Shown: positions 54,045-62,843 of the stretch, one piece after another
Position numbering within the stretch: the first letter of the stretch is position 1
Layout of the letters: each line of letters starts with the position of its first letter
Source: Chromatiaceae bacterium
Lineage (GTDB): Bacteria; Pseudomonadota; Gammaproteobacteria; Chromatiales; Chromatiaceae
Reading direction: 5' to 3'
Assembly: GCA_024235175.1 (NCBI GenBank)
Contig: JACKMX010000007.1
Span: 180,223 to 244,222, forward strand
Length of the DNA stretch: 64,000 nucleotides
Program-made: the position numbers and the translations under genes
The notes under the pieces: model-generated
The model's input: the letters and a program-made list of their open reading frames with translations, nothing else
Databases searched by the model: none
What the model was told of the DNA's origin: nothing

Positions 54045-54548
54045 ATGGAACAGTGGTATACCGTATACACCAAGCCAAACAGAGAGTCTCTTGCTGAAGA
54101 GAATCTGCAGCGTCAGGAGATCAGGACCTATCTCCCGTTGACCAGGGAAAAACGGCGCAGACGAGGCAAATGGCTGGACTGTATCGTGCCTATGTTCTCC
54201 CGCTATCTGTTCGTGCATATGGATGTTTCGGTGCAGAGCACGGCCTCCATCCGTTCCACCGTCGGCGTCAGCAATCTGGTCCGGTTCAGCGGTGAACCGG
54301 CCAGCGTACCGGAGGAGTTGATCGAGCTGCTCCGCTCCCGCACCGATACCGCAACCGGCCTGATAGATATCGGCAGGCCGCAATTTCAGCCCGGCCAGAA
54401 AGTCATCGTGATGGAGGGCCCCTTCAAAGATATCTGCGGCATATTCCAGCACTCCAACGGCGAACACCGCGCCATGATCCTGCTCGACCTGCTGGGCCGT
54501 AAAAACAGCGTCGCCATAGACAGTGATCTGTTGATGGGTGCTGTTTAA
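54045..54548 (+). CDS. RfaH/NusG-like transcription antitermination factor
   Basis: 167 residues. The N-terminal NGN domain (QWYTVYTKPNRESLAEENLQRQ ... PLFPRYLF-like VPMFSRYLFVHMD) and C-terminal KOW domain (FQPGQKVIVMEGPFKDICGIF) are both present. It is a specialised NusG paralogue of the RfaH type; RfaH binds ops elements in the DNA and keeps RNA polymerase reading long polysaccharide operons. An exact ops sequence (55291) lies 740 bases downstream in front of wzb-wza-wzc, which supports this role. Confidence 0.9.
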   Translation: MEQWYTVYTKPNRESLAEENLQRQEIRTYLPLTREKRRRRGKWLDCIVPMFSRYLFVHMDVSVQSTASIRSTVGVSNLVRFSGEPASVPEELIELLRSRTDTATGLIDIGRPQFQPGQKVIVMEGPFKDICGIFQHSNGEHRAMILLDLLGRKNSVAIDSDLLMGAV

Positions 54549-54597
54549 AAAGTCTCAAACAGGGGATCTGTAACTCCCCCGGCTTTACCGCTGCAGC

Positions 54598-54624
54598 GTC
54601 ATGCCGGCGAAGGCCGGCATCCAG
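54598..54624. repeat. GTCATGCCGGCG-type dispersed hairpin repeat
   Basis: ATGCCGG-CGAAGG-CCGGCAT is a perfect 7-bp hairpin within the widespread GTCATTCCCGCG-like family. It lies after the RfaH-like gene. Confidence 0.6.
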
Positions 54625-54727
54625 TGAGACAGGTAGTGAATTGACATCTATTCCATTGGCAGAGTAATAATGACGGGGAATCTGCCGTTCGATGGTGACG
54701 CCAGTTCATTGAATACCAGGGTTGCAT

Positions 54728-54808
54728 ATGCCTGATATAAAGCAATTGAAAAACACGCTCCATAAGGTGCTTCGATCCTTCCCTGAGGTTGAAGCCGCCT
54801 TTCTTTAC
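54728..54808 (+). pseudogene. Remnant of a MntA-type nucleotidyltransferase antitoxin (N-terminus)
   Basis: Twenty-seven codons (MPDIKQLKNTLHKVL, then FPEVEAAFLY) match the start of MntA-like minimal nucleotidyltransferases up to just before the GSxxxG motif. After that the frame becomes nonsense. The rest of the gene is absent; it joins directly to a HepT remnant. Confidence 0.55.
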
Positions 54809-54818
54809 AGACGAACTC

Positions 54819-54965
54819 TCAGCCAAGTGGATACAGATGATAGGTTTTCGCAATATCCTCGTTCACGACTACCTGGAAGTGGACCGCTCCATAGTGCACG
54901 GGGTACTTCAGGAGAGTTTGAATGATATAACAGAACTGCAACGGGTATTTGCTCAATTTCTGTAA
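54819..54965 (+). pseudogene. Remnant of a HepT/HEPN toxin (C-terminus)
   Basis: In a different frame from the MntA remnant, codons read SAKWIQMIGFRNILVHDYLE... to a stop at 54963-54965. RNILVHDY is an intact HEPN R-x4-H-x-Y active-site motif, and the sequence fits the last 45 or so residues of HepT. The MntA C-terminus and HepT N-terminus are missing, as expected from a single internal deletion across a mntA-hepT pair. Confidence 0.6.
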
Positions 54966-55290
54966 TAGATCCAGAAAACCAAACGGACATCTTTTCCCTA
55001 TATAACCTCTCGCCATGTCTGTGAATGCCGGAATCGACGGCAACCCATCAGTTGTTTAACTCATTGAATAAAAAAAGAATTAACTTCCCGCAAACTTCAG
55101 AAAAATCCTCTTTCTATTACCTTTGACATTCCGGTAGAATTCAACCGAAACATCCAATCCGATAATTTAGTGATTTACTAAAGCGACGGTTGTGAAGACA
55201 CCAAAAACAGCGGACGTTTATTCTTTGCGGGCTGGTTGCCGGTGGAGTTATAGTTGCCAGTCATTTTTTATACCGTGCCCTGCACAGTAG

Positions 55291-55302
55291 GGCGGTAGCG
55301 TG
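55291..55302 (+). promoter_or_regulatory. ops element (RfaH recruitment site) in the wzb-wza-wzc leader
   Basis: GGCGGTAGCGTG is an exact match to the ops element used by RfaH in E. coli, here 40 bases upstream of wzb and inside a 377-base gene-free leader (54966-55342). Further upstream a weak sigma-54-like TGGAGTTATAGTTGCC (55243-55258) and TTTGACA (near 55122) are the only promoter hints. The RfaH-like gene at 54045 is the probable partner. Confidence 0.85.
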
Positions 55303-55342
55303 CCTGAACCAACGAACCCAGATATTTCATCCTCCTTAGCTT

Positions 55343-55792
55343 TTGTTTGAAAAAATCCTGATTGTCTGCGTCGGCAACATCTGCCGCAGCCCGATGGCCG
55401 AGGCGCTGATGCGCCATACCTTCAGCCAGGCAGGCAACAGCGCCGCCAGCGTGCAGTCAGCCGGCATCAGCGCGCTGGTGGGACAGAACGCAGACGACAA
55501 AGCCCGGACGCTGCTGCTGGAAAAAGGGATCGATGCCTCGCAGCATGTTGCCCGGCAGTTGAGCCAGAGTCTGGTACACTGGGCGGATCTGGTGCTCGTC
55601 ATGGAGCGATCCCAGCTTGAGGAGATCCAACACCAACACCCCACTGCACGGGGCAAGGTGTTTCTGCTGGGGCACTGGTCGGAAACCGAAATCAGGGATC
55701 CCTACATGCAGGATTTCAGTGCATTCCGGACAGCTTTTGACCAGATTGAAAAAGCGGTCGGGGAGTGGAGTGCAAAAATACTCAACAGTTAG
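55343..55792 (+). CDS. wzb: Low-molecular-weight protein-tyrosine phosphatase (Wzb-like)
   Basis: 149 residues from TTG 55343. The P-loop VCVGNICRSPMAEAL (Cys-x5-Arg) and the acid loop RDPYMQDFSAF are those of Wzb. It removes phosphate from the tyrosine kinase Wzc and so drives the cycle of capsule/EPS export. It is the first gene behind the ops element. Confidence 0.9.
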   Translation: MFEKILIVCVGNICRSPMAEALMRHTFSQAGNSAASVQSAGISALVGQNADDKARTLLLEKGIDASQHVARQLSQSLVHWADLVLVMERSQLEEIQHQHPTARGKVFLLGHWSETEIRDPYMQDFSAFRTAFDQIEKAVGEWSAKILNS

Positions 55793-55844
55793 TGCTTGTC
55801 CCGAACGTTAAAGAACAAACAGCAAACCAACAACGGCAGAACTG

Positions 55845-56981
55845 ATGCACCGCAACCACATATCGATAATAAAACTACTGGCTGCCATTGCCGCCCTGTC
55901 AATCCTTTCAGGCTGCGCAATGGCACCGGGCATGAATGCCAGTTTCCCGGACAACAGATCCAACATCCGCCTCCCGGTAAAGGATAGTGATACCGGCCAG
56001 CCGGAGAATGTCTCCATCCGGCCAATCACGGCGGAACTGATCATGCAGCAGGAGCGGGATTTCTACCCGCAAAAAGGCGTCCCCGATCCGCAGACGGAAA
56101 ACTATAAATACACGCTGGGCCCCGGGGATATCCTCAGCATCATCGTCTGGGACCACCCTGAACTGACCATCCCCGCCGGTGCCGAGCGCTCCGCGGAGCA
56201 GTCGGGTACCGTGGTCAACGAGAACGGCACCATCTACTACCCCTACGCAGGCATAGTTCATGTGGCTGGACTGAATGTCAGGGAAGTACGCGACCTGCTC
56301 ACAAAGGCGCTCTCCCGGGTGATCGAGAATGTACAGCTGGAAGTGCGCATGGCTGAGTTCAGAAGCAAGCGGATCTATGTCGTGGGAGAGGTGAGAAACC
56401 CCGGTATCAAGAGGGTGACCGACATCGCGCCGACGGTATTGGAGATGGTGAACCAGGCGGACGGTTTCACCGATGAGGCGGACTACCGCAACATCACGCT
56501 GACCAGAAAAGAGAAAACCTACCGCATCGACCTGCTGGCGCTGTACGAAAACGGCAATGTCGAACAGAATGTGCTGCTGGAATCGGGCGATGTCATCAAT
56601 GTACCGGACCGCCAGCTGAATAAGATATTCGTACTGGGTGAAGTCAACAATCCCGGATCGCTGCTGATGAACAAGAGCCGCAAGACACTGGCGGAAGCGA
56701 TCAGCGATGCGGGCGATGTCAACAACAACACCGCAGACCCGAGCCAGATATTCATAATGCGCGGCAACAATGGCACCCCCGAAGTCTACCATCTCGATGC
56801 ACGCACACCGGATGCCATGCTGCTGGCAGACCGCTTTCCGCTGCAGCCCAGGGACGTGATTTACGTGGACGTCTCGGAAATCGTTCGCTGGAACCGGGTG
56901 ATATCCAACGTACTGCCGACGCTTAGCTCGCTCAGCACAGCGAGCGGCACCAGCTTCCCGCTGTTTAAGGGTGGCAGATAA
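55845..56981 (+). CDS. wza: Outer-membrane polysaccharide export lipoprotein (Wza)
   Basis: 378 residues with lipobox ILSGC (signal about 1-23), a Poly_export domain (about 85-170: YTLGPGDILSIIVWDHPEL) and two SLBB-type repeats (VVGEVRNPGIKRV; VLGEVNNPGSLLM), ending in the amphipathic C-terminal helix region. It forms the outer-membrane pore for the polysaccharide and docks to Wzc. Wzc is normally next; here 1.6 kb with two toxin-antitoxin loci separate them. Confidence 0.95.
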   Translation: MHRNHISIIKLLAAIAALSILSGCAMAPGMNASFPDNRSNIRLPVKDSDTGQPENVSIRPITAELIMQQERDFYPQKGVPDPQTENYKYTLGPGDILSIIVWDHPELTIPAGAERSAEQSGTVVNENGTIYYPYAGIVHVAGLNVREVRDLLTKALSRVIENVQLEVRMAEFRSKRIYVVGEVRNPGIKRVTDIAPTVLEMVNQADGFTDEADYRNITLTRKEKTYRIDLLALYENGNVEQNVLLESGDVINVPDRQLNKIFVLGEVNNPGSLLMNKSRKTLAEAISDAGDVNNNTADPSQIFIMRGNNGTPEVYHLDARTPDAMLLADRFPLQPRDVIYVDVSEIVRWNRVISNVLPTLSSLSTASGTSFPLFKGGR

Positions 56982-57070
56982 AATAGACAATACGCGCTTT
57001 TTTACGTTGGCTGGACCTGCAGACCAGACCAGACTAGATCAGTAAGTTAAGACTGAATCGGAGTCTGTCG

Positions 57071-57331
57071 TTGCAGATCACTAATATATCTGAAGCAAAA
57101 GCCAGCTTGTCTCAACTTATAAAGATGGTTCAGGAAACCAATGAACCGATTATTATCGGTAAAGCAGGCAAACCGATTGCCGTGCTCTCACCCTACAGGG
57201 CTGATGAATCTCCCCGGAGGCTTGGTGGCAGTTGGGAAGGTAAGGTAAAGATTTCGGAAACGTTCGATGAGCCGGATGATGAACTGACCGACAGTTTCTA
57301 TACCCCTGACATTTTTCCCGGGAAAAGATGA
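57071..57331 (+). CDS. Phd/YefM-type antitoxin
   Basis: 86 residues from TTG 57071: MQITNISEAKASLSQLIKMV, PIIIGKAGKPIAVLSPY, and a C-terminal acidic tail. It is a type II antitoxin; its end overlaps the broken PIN toxin by four bases. Confidence 0.85.
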   Translation: MQITNISEAKASLSQLIKMVQETNEPIIIGKAGKPIAVLSPYRADESPRRLGGSWEGKVKISETFDEPDDELTDSFYTPDIFPGKR

Positions 57332-57467
57332 ACCTGCTGCTGGACACGCATGTGCTGATCTGGGCATTGGAAAACAAACCTATGCTTTCGGCTGAGGCTT
57401 GGTTTTGATCAAAAGCGACAAGGTTGCCGACCAGTATAACATCCGAATCATTGATACCAGAAAGTAA
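57328..57467 (+). pseudogene. PIN-domain toxin with internal deletion
   Basis: Starts at ATG 57328 with MNLLLDTHVLIWALENKPMLS, a clear VapC-type beginning, then stops at 57406 after 26 codons. Downstream a C-terminal-like fragment (SDKVADQYNIRIIDTRK, stop 57465-57467) is in another frame. The middle of the gene is missing. Confidence 0.7.
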
Positions 57468-57634
57468 CCAGGGCCGTAAGCTCCCGATAACTCACTTGAT
57501 CGTGGGAAGAATATCTACCCATTTTCCACATCCCTGTTTCTTAAGTACCGGGAGTAAACGAAAGCGTCATAACTTCAGGCATTGAATACCAGGTAAGAAT
57601 ATCCTACTATCCTACCATTTAGAGAATGTAGGAA

Positions 57635-57919
57635 ATGAACCATATGGCTGCTATGACCAAGATTCGACTGAAAAATCAGCTGACAATCCCGCAGGAGGCA
57701 ATGAAGGCTGCCAATCTGCATGTTGGGGACATGGTTGAAGCCATTGTTGAGGAGGGAAGGATTATCCTCAAGCCGAGGATCCTTGTGGACCGAGACGCCT
57801 TGGCACAAGAACTGAAAAAAATCTATCAACAGGCACCGGTTGATAGATCCGTGGCAGCGAAGAGTGAGGAAGAGATCATGGAAGAGGCTATCCGGTTGGT
57901 GAAGGAATCCAGGGCTTGA
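57635..57919 (+). CDS. AbrB/MazE-type antitoxin
   Basis: 94 residues: TKIRLKNQLTIPQEAMKAANLHVGDMVEAIVEEGRIILKP is the swapped-hairpin DNA-binding domain, followed by a helical tail (AKSEEEIMEEAIRLVKESRA). It is coupled to the next gene by a four-base overlap. Confidence 0.85.
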   Translation: MNHMAAMTKIRLKNQLTIPQEAMKAANLHVGDMVEAIVEEGRIILKPRILVDRDALAQELKKIYQQAPVDRSVAAKSEEEIMEEAIRLVKESRA

Positions 57920-58323
57920 TAGTTGTGCTGGACTGCAATGTATTGGTTTCTGCAGCACGTACAAAGGGGACCTGTCGTAGTGTTGTGATGGAGGTGATCC
58001 GCAATCATACCAACGTTCTTTCGCAACCAATTCTTGATGAATTTGAGCGGGTAGCGATTCGAGCAAAACATGCACAGTACTGTAAAATTTTCCAGAAACA
58101 GATCCGAATATTGCATGAGATCTCTGTGTTTCCTGATATTCAACCAAATCCAGTTGGTTTGCCGGATCCGGGGGATGAACCATATCTTGCTGCTGCAAAG
58201 GCAGGAAACGCAGAGGTTCTTATAACTGGCAACCTCAAGGATTTTCCACCTGAGATTTGCTTCCCAATTAAAATCCTTGACCCGCGAGGGTTTCTGGAAA
58301 TAGTTGAATCAAACGAACATTGA
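57916..58323 (+). CDS. PIN-domain toxin component
   Basis: 135 residues from TTG 57916, of the 'putative toxin component, PIN family' type: VVLDCNVLVSAARTKG (first Asp), DEFERVA, and the Asp-rich segment LPDPGDEPYLAAAKAGNAEVLITGNLKDFP. It looks intact and complete with its antitoxin. It lies between wza and wzc. Confidence 0.88.
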   Translation: MIVVLDCNVLVSAARTKGTCRSVVMEVIRNHTNVLSQPILDEFERVAIRAKHAQYCKIFQKQIRILHEISVFPDIQPNPVGLPDPGDEPYLAAAKAGNAEVLITGNLKDFPPEICFPIKILDPRGFLEIVESNEH

Positions 58324-58589
58324 CCTAAAGCTACCACGCATAATGCATGCCTGAGTTCGTTCTTCGATTTTACATTCTGCGACTTATACGCCACCGAGTA
58401 ACGTAGCAGTACAAAACAAGAACCGGACAACTTCTTTTTTATACAGTGTGAACCGGCTGTGCATTAATCTGACAATCGGCCCAATCTCCAACATCACAAG
58501 TTTTCACAGAATTGATCAATCCGGTACTGTAGAATATAAATCATTTCGCCAGATTTACCTGCGAACCAAATTCAATAAACAAAACAGTA

Positions 58590-60896
58590 ATGCCAGCCCC
58601 AATCCAACAAACAATCCCGCCTCAGCCAAACCCGGATCTACAGCTCTATGAACTGGAAGATGAGGGGCTGGATCTGCAGCACTATATCGGGCTCGTTCTA
58701 GAAAACAGATGGCTGATCATTCTCCTGACGGTGTTCGGTACACTGCTGGGCGGCGCAATCGCGACCTTCTCCACGCCGGTCTACAAGGCGGATGCACTGC
58801 TCCAGGTTGAAGAGAAGCAATCGACCCTGGGTGCACTGGAGGATGTCTCCTCTTTTATCCAGATGGAGACACCGCTCAATGCGGAGATCGAGATCCTCAA
58901 ATCGCGTATGGTGCTCGGCAAGGTGGTCCGCAACCTGAAGCTCGATCTATATGCCGAACCCAAATATTTTCCGAAAATCGGCAGAGGCATATCCCGTGTA
59001 TTCAAACCCGAAGGCGGTCAGGTGGCCAAGGCCTGGTTCAACCTGCCCGAGTACGCCTGGGGCGGAGAGGAGATCAAACTCGAATCGCTGGAAGTGCCGG
59101 ACTCTCTGCACGACATGCCGCTGACACTGGTGGCGGGAAAGCAGGGCGAGTATCGCCTCTATTACCCGGAAGAGCGACTTATTCTGGAAGGGACGGTGGG
59201 CGAGCGAACCGAGGCAATACTGGAAGGTGTTGGCAAGGTCTCCATCTTCATCTCGCTGCTCAAGTCCCGGCCGGACACCCAATTCATAGTGATCCGGCGC
59301 TCCGAACTCTCGGCAATCGGCCAGATTCAGCAGCGGTTGAGCGTGTCGGAGAAGGGGAGGCAGTCCGCCATGCTGGATTTGAACCTGACGGGCTTCGACA
59401 GAAACGCAATCGTCAGAACGCTGGATGAGGTAGCCAATGTCTACGTGCGCCAGAATGTGGAGTGGCGCTCCGAAGAGGCGGAAAGAACCCTCAAATTTCT
59501 GGGAGAGCAGCTGCCGCCGCTGAAGGACAAGGTGAACGCCGCGGAGATACTCTACAACAGCTATAGATTGGAGAAGGGCTCGGTCGACCTGGCACAGGAG
59601 ACCCAAACCGTGCTGGCGTCTGTCGTCAGTGTGGAGAGCCAGCTTGTCGGCTTGCAGCAGGAGCGTGAAGAGCTCCGGCAACGATTCAAACCGGCGCATC
59701 CCACCATGCAGGCACTCGATGGCAAGATTGCCCGTCTGCGATCCACACTCAATGCGTTGGACAAAAAAGTCGAGAACCTGCCCGATACACAGCAGGAGGT
59801 GTTGAAGCTGGAGCGGGATGTACAGGTGAACACCGCACTCTATACCGCGCTGCTGAATACCGCGCAGGAGCTGCGAGTGGCCAAGGCAGGGACGGTAGGC
59901 AACGTGCGCATCATCGACTCCTCCGTCGCCTCCGCAGGCCCGATAGAACCGAGAAAAAGCAGGATTGTTGTTATCGCCACCGTGCTGGGACTGTTTCTCT
60001 CGCTGCTCGTCATTTTTATCAGCAGAAAACTGCAAAGCGGCGTGGAGGATCCGGATGAGGCGGAGCGGCAGCTGGGCATTCCGGTGTTCGCCAGCGTGCC
60101 CCACAGCGATCTGCAGGAGAAACTCGACAAAACAGGAAAACGAAGAGGCCAGGAAGGCGTACTGCTGACCCAGCACGCCAACGAAGACCCGGCCATTGAA
60201 AGCCTGCGCAGCCTGCGCACGACACTCCATTTTCGCTTGATAGACGCGCCAAACAACATACTTTTGATCACCGGCCCCAGTCCGTCAGTCGGCAAAACCT
60301 TCATCACGACGAATCTGGGGGCGGTGTTGGCCCTCTCTGGGAAACGGGTTGTCATTGTCGACTGTGATCTGCGCAAAGGCATCATTCACCGCCAATTGAA
60401 AATCACCAGAAGCCCCGGACTCTCTGAACTGATTGCGGGGACGACAGAAATAAGCGAAGCGCTGCACCAGACTTACATCGAAAATCTTTCCGTAATCCCC
60501 AGTGGAAAGCTGCCGCCAAACCCTGCCGAACTGTTACTGAACAAAAACTTCACTCTTCATTTAAAGGCGCTGTCATCGTCGTTTGATTTTGTACTGTTGG
60601 ATGCCCCCCCGGTGCTTGCGGTAACAGATGCCGCCATTCTCGGCCGCCAGGCCGGTACCACATTGGTTCTGGCGCGCGCCGGCCGGCACTCCATGCATGA
60701 ACTGGAACAGACCGTGAAGCGGCTGCAGCAGGCAGGCGTGGAGGTGCGGGGAATGATATTCAATGATATGGCGCTCTACAGCAGCCGCTACAGTTACGGG
60801 TATGGGTATAAGTATAAGCGGTATACCTATCAGTATTCGTACAGCCAGAAAAAATCGAAGGGTATTTTGGGGGGGCTTGGTGATAAGAACGGTTAA
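58590..60896 (+). CDS. wzc: Polysaccharide co-polymerase and tyrosine autokinase (Wzc)
   Basis: 768 residues: Wzz domain with membrane helices (about 45-65 and 455-475), periplasmic coiled coils, and a BY-kinase domain (about 540-740) with Walker A PSPSVGKTFITTNLG, Walker A' VVIVDCDLRKG and Walker B FVLLDAPPVL. The C-terminus is a tyrosine cluster (YSSRYSYGYGYKYKRY...), the autophosphorylation site. It sets chain length and works with Wzb and Wza. Confidence 0.95.
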   Translation: MPAPIQQTIPPQPNPDLQLYELEDEGLDLQHYIGLVLENRWLIILLTVFGTLLGGAIATFSTPVYKADALLQVEEKQSTLGALEDVSSFIQMETPLNAEIEILKSRMVLGKVVRNLKLDLYAEPKYFPKIGRGISRVFKPEGGQVAKAWFNLPEYAWGGEEIKLESLEVPDSLHDMPLTLVAGKQGEYRLYYPEERLILEGTVGERTEAILEGVGKVSIFISLLKSRPDTQFIVIRRSELSAIGQIQQRLSVSEKGRQSAMLDLNLTGFDRNAIVRTLDEVANVYVRQNVEWRSEEAERTLKFLGEQLPPLKDKVNAAEILYNSYRLEKGSVDLAQETQTVLASVVSVESQLVGLQQEREELRQRFKPAHPTMQALDGKIARLRSTLNALDKKVENLPDTQQEVLKLERDVQVNTALYTALLNTAQELRVAKAGTVGNVRIIDSSVASAGPIEPRKSRIVVIATVLGLFLSLLVIFISRKLQSGVEDPDEAERQLGIPVFASVPHSDLQEKLDKTGKRRGQEGVLLTQHANEDPAIESLRSLRTTLHFRLIDAPNNILLITGPSPSVGKTFITTNLGAVLALSGKRVVIVDCDLRKGIIHRQLKITRSPGLSELIAGTTEISEALHQTYIENLSVIPSGKLPPNPAELLLNKNFTLHLKALSSSFDFVLLDAPPVLAVTDAAILGRQAGTTLVLARAGRHSMHELEQTVKRLQQAGVEVRGMIFNDMALYSSRYSYGYGYKYKRYTYQYSYSQKKSKGILGGLGDKNG

Positions 60897-60940
60897 CCTG
60901 AACAGCACTTATTCAGAGTCAAAAACAAGAGTGCCATCAA

Positions 60941-61171
60941 ATGACCAATGTCACATTCTCTATTGATGAGGAAGATTTAAAGCAAGCCCGAATGTTGGCG
61001 TTACAGCAAGGCACCTCCCTGAATGCACTGATCCGTGAATATCTGAAAAGCTACATTGGCCGTAATCAACGTTACCAGCAGGTGACCGAGCGAATTCTGA
61101 AGCAAGCCGAACAATCAGGATTCGACAGTGGTAAACGCAGATGCACGCGTGCAGAGATCTATGAGCGATAA
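60941..61171 (+). CDS. CopG/RHH-type antitoxin (solo)
   Basis: 76 residues with a ribbon-helix-helix pattern (TFSIDEEDLKQARMLALQQGTSLNALIREYL). Its stop overlaps a ten-codon toxin start that breaks off (61161-61193), so it is an antitoxin whose toxin has been lost. Confidence 0.75.
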   Translation: MTNVTFSIDEEDLKQARMLALQQGTSLNALIREYLKSYIGRNQRYQQVTERILKQAEQSGFDSGKRRCTRAEIYER

Positions 61172-61193
61172 GACCCTTTTCGATACCTTCTGA
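61161..61193 (+). pseudogene. Truncated PIN toxin start
   Basis: MSDKTLFDTF then TGA: the first ten codons match the beginning of PIN toxins (MSDK.xFDTN). It overlaps the RHH antitoxin stop as an active toxin gene would, but nothing of the rest remains. Confidence 0.5.
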
Positions 61194-61250
61194 GAGAGAG
61201 GGCATTTTTGCAACAGCTGTGATAGCAAGAGCAAAAGCCACCATATTCCC

Positions 61251-62663
61251 ATGTTAACCCCTGAAATCATCCATCACGGCGCAGTCGACGGGGTCACCGG
61301 CTCCTGTCACCAGGTCATACTGCCTGACGGTCGATCCATACTGATCGACTGCGGTCTGTTCCAGGGCGCGGAAACCGCGTCGGATGGCGCTTCCTCGGAG
61401 CAACTGGAAATAAAGTTTCCGGTGGAGAATGTGGCGGCGTTGGTCGTGACCCATGTGCATATCGACCACGTGGGCCGGATTCCCTATCTGCTGGCGGCGG
61501 GTTTCAAAGGGCCCATCATCTGCACCGAGGCATCCGCCCACTTGCTGCCGATGGTGCTGGAAGATGCACTGAAAGTCGGCTTTACACGCAATCAGCGGTT
61601 GATCGACCGTTTTCTGCAACAGATCCGGAGACAGATTGTCTCTCTGCCCTACAAACAGTGGCACGAGGTTGTGCCGGGCGGCGGGTTGAACGGAGCCACC
61701 CTGAAAGTAAAGTTTGCACAAGCGGGGCACATCCTCGGTTCCGCCTATGTGGAAGTGAATGTGAAACAGAACAGAGAGAATCACCGGATCCTCTTTTCCG
61801 GCGATCTAGGCGCACCTTATACACCCTTGCTGCCGGCTCCCAGCTCACCTTACGGCGCGGATACGCTGGTATTGGAGAGCACTTACGGCGACCGGCTGCA
61901 CGAAAACCGCAGAGAGCGCCGCCGGCGTCTGCAGGTGCTGTTGCTGCGGACCCTGGCCAACCGGGGCAGTGTATTGATCCCCGCATTCAGCATCGGCCGG
62001 ACGCAGGAGCTGCTCTACGAACTCGAGGATATCATCCATCGCAATCGCCAGAAGCAGGCGGCACCCCAGGTGATCTGGGACGATCTGGATATTCTGATCG
62101 ATTCACCCCTGGCGGCGGATTTCACGCAAGGTTACCTACGGCTCAAAGCGCACTGGGACAGGGAAGCGAAGCGCAGGCTCAGCGCCGGCCGGCATCCGCT
62201 GGCGTTTGACCAGCTGACCACCATCGACAGCCACGCAACTCATCTGCAGACCGTCGACTATCTGACAAAAACAGCCCGCCCGGCCATAGTGATCGCCGCC
62301 AGCGGCATGTGCAGCGGCGGCCGGATTGTCAACTACCTCAAAGCCATGCTCGGAGACCCGCGCCACGACCTGTTGTTCGTCGGATATCAGGCGGCGGGCA
62401 CGCCGGGGCGGATCATTCAGCAATACGGCCCCCGCGGCGGCTACGTGGAACTCGACGGAAAACGATACGACATCCGCGCAGGCGTGCACACCATCAGCGG
62501 CTATTCGGCCCACGCGGATCAGAATGATCTGATCAACTTCATTGACCGGATGCGCAGGAAACCGCAGCATGTCCGGCTCGTGCACGGTGATGAGGAGGCA
62601 AAACAGACCCTTGCCATGGAATTGCGCAAGCGGTATCGGGAAATGGAGGTCAGGATTCCGTAG
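61251..62663 (+). CDS. Beta-CASP metallo-beta-lactamase-fold RNA-processing-like protein
   Basis: 470 residues. The N-terminal metallo-beta-lactamase fold has THVHIDHVGRIPYL (HxHxDH) and AGHILGSAYVEV, then SGDLG; the beta-CASP middle includes IPAFSIGRTQELLYEL and ASGMCSGGRIVNYLKA; the C-terminal RMMBL part has SGYSAHADQNDLI and RLVHGDEEAKQTLA. Such proteins are related to CPSF73 and RNase J types and may process RNA. It stands alone on the plus strand. Confidence 0.92.
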   Translation: MLTPEIIHHGAVDGVTGSCHQVILPDGRSILIDCGLFQGAETASDGASSEQLEIKFPVENVAALVVTHVHIDHVGRIPYLLAAGFKGPIICTEASAHLLPMVLEDALKVGFTRNQRLIDRFLQQIRRQIVSLPYKQWHEVVPGGGLNGATLKVKFAQAGHILGSAYVEVNVKQNRENHRILFSGDLGAPYTPLLPAPSSPYGADTLVLESTYGDRLHENRRERRRRLQVLLLRTLANRGSVLIPAFSIGRTQELLYELEDIIHRNRQKQAAPQVIWDDLDILIDSPLAADFTQGYLRLKAHWDREAKRRLSAGRHPLAFDQLTTIDSHATHLQTVDYLTKTARPAIVIAASGMCSGGRIVNYLKAMLGDPRHDLLFVGYQAAGTPGRIIQQYGPRGGYVELDGKRYDIRAGVHTISGYSAHADQNDLINFIDRMRRKPQHVRLVHGDEEAKQTLAMELRKRYREMEVRIP

Positions 62664-62843
62664 ACGGTATGCCTCCATTCCCTGCAGCGATCAACCGAGA
62701 CTCCTCAGTCGGCCGCAATCACCGACAGGTCGCTCCTTCGGAAATTTCCTTGTGAAACCAATATACTGCGCGATATAGTCACAAATTCATGGAACATTCG
62801 GGTTAGAAACTAATATTGTGCCCCCTGATTTTTTGGATTTTGG

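Noticed and set aside
55243..55258. Sigma-54 promoter TGGAGTTATAGTTGCC ahead of wzb
   Set aside because: Spacing is right and TTGC is present, but the -24 half matches only TGG; too weak to list as a feature.
58947..60230. 427-codon open frame antisense within wzc
   Set aside because: Shadow of the Wzc reading frame; no domains.
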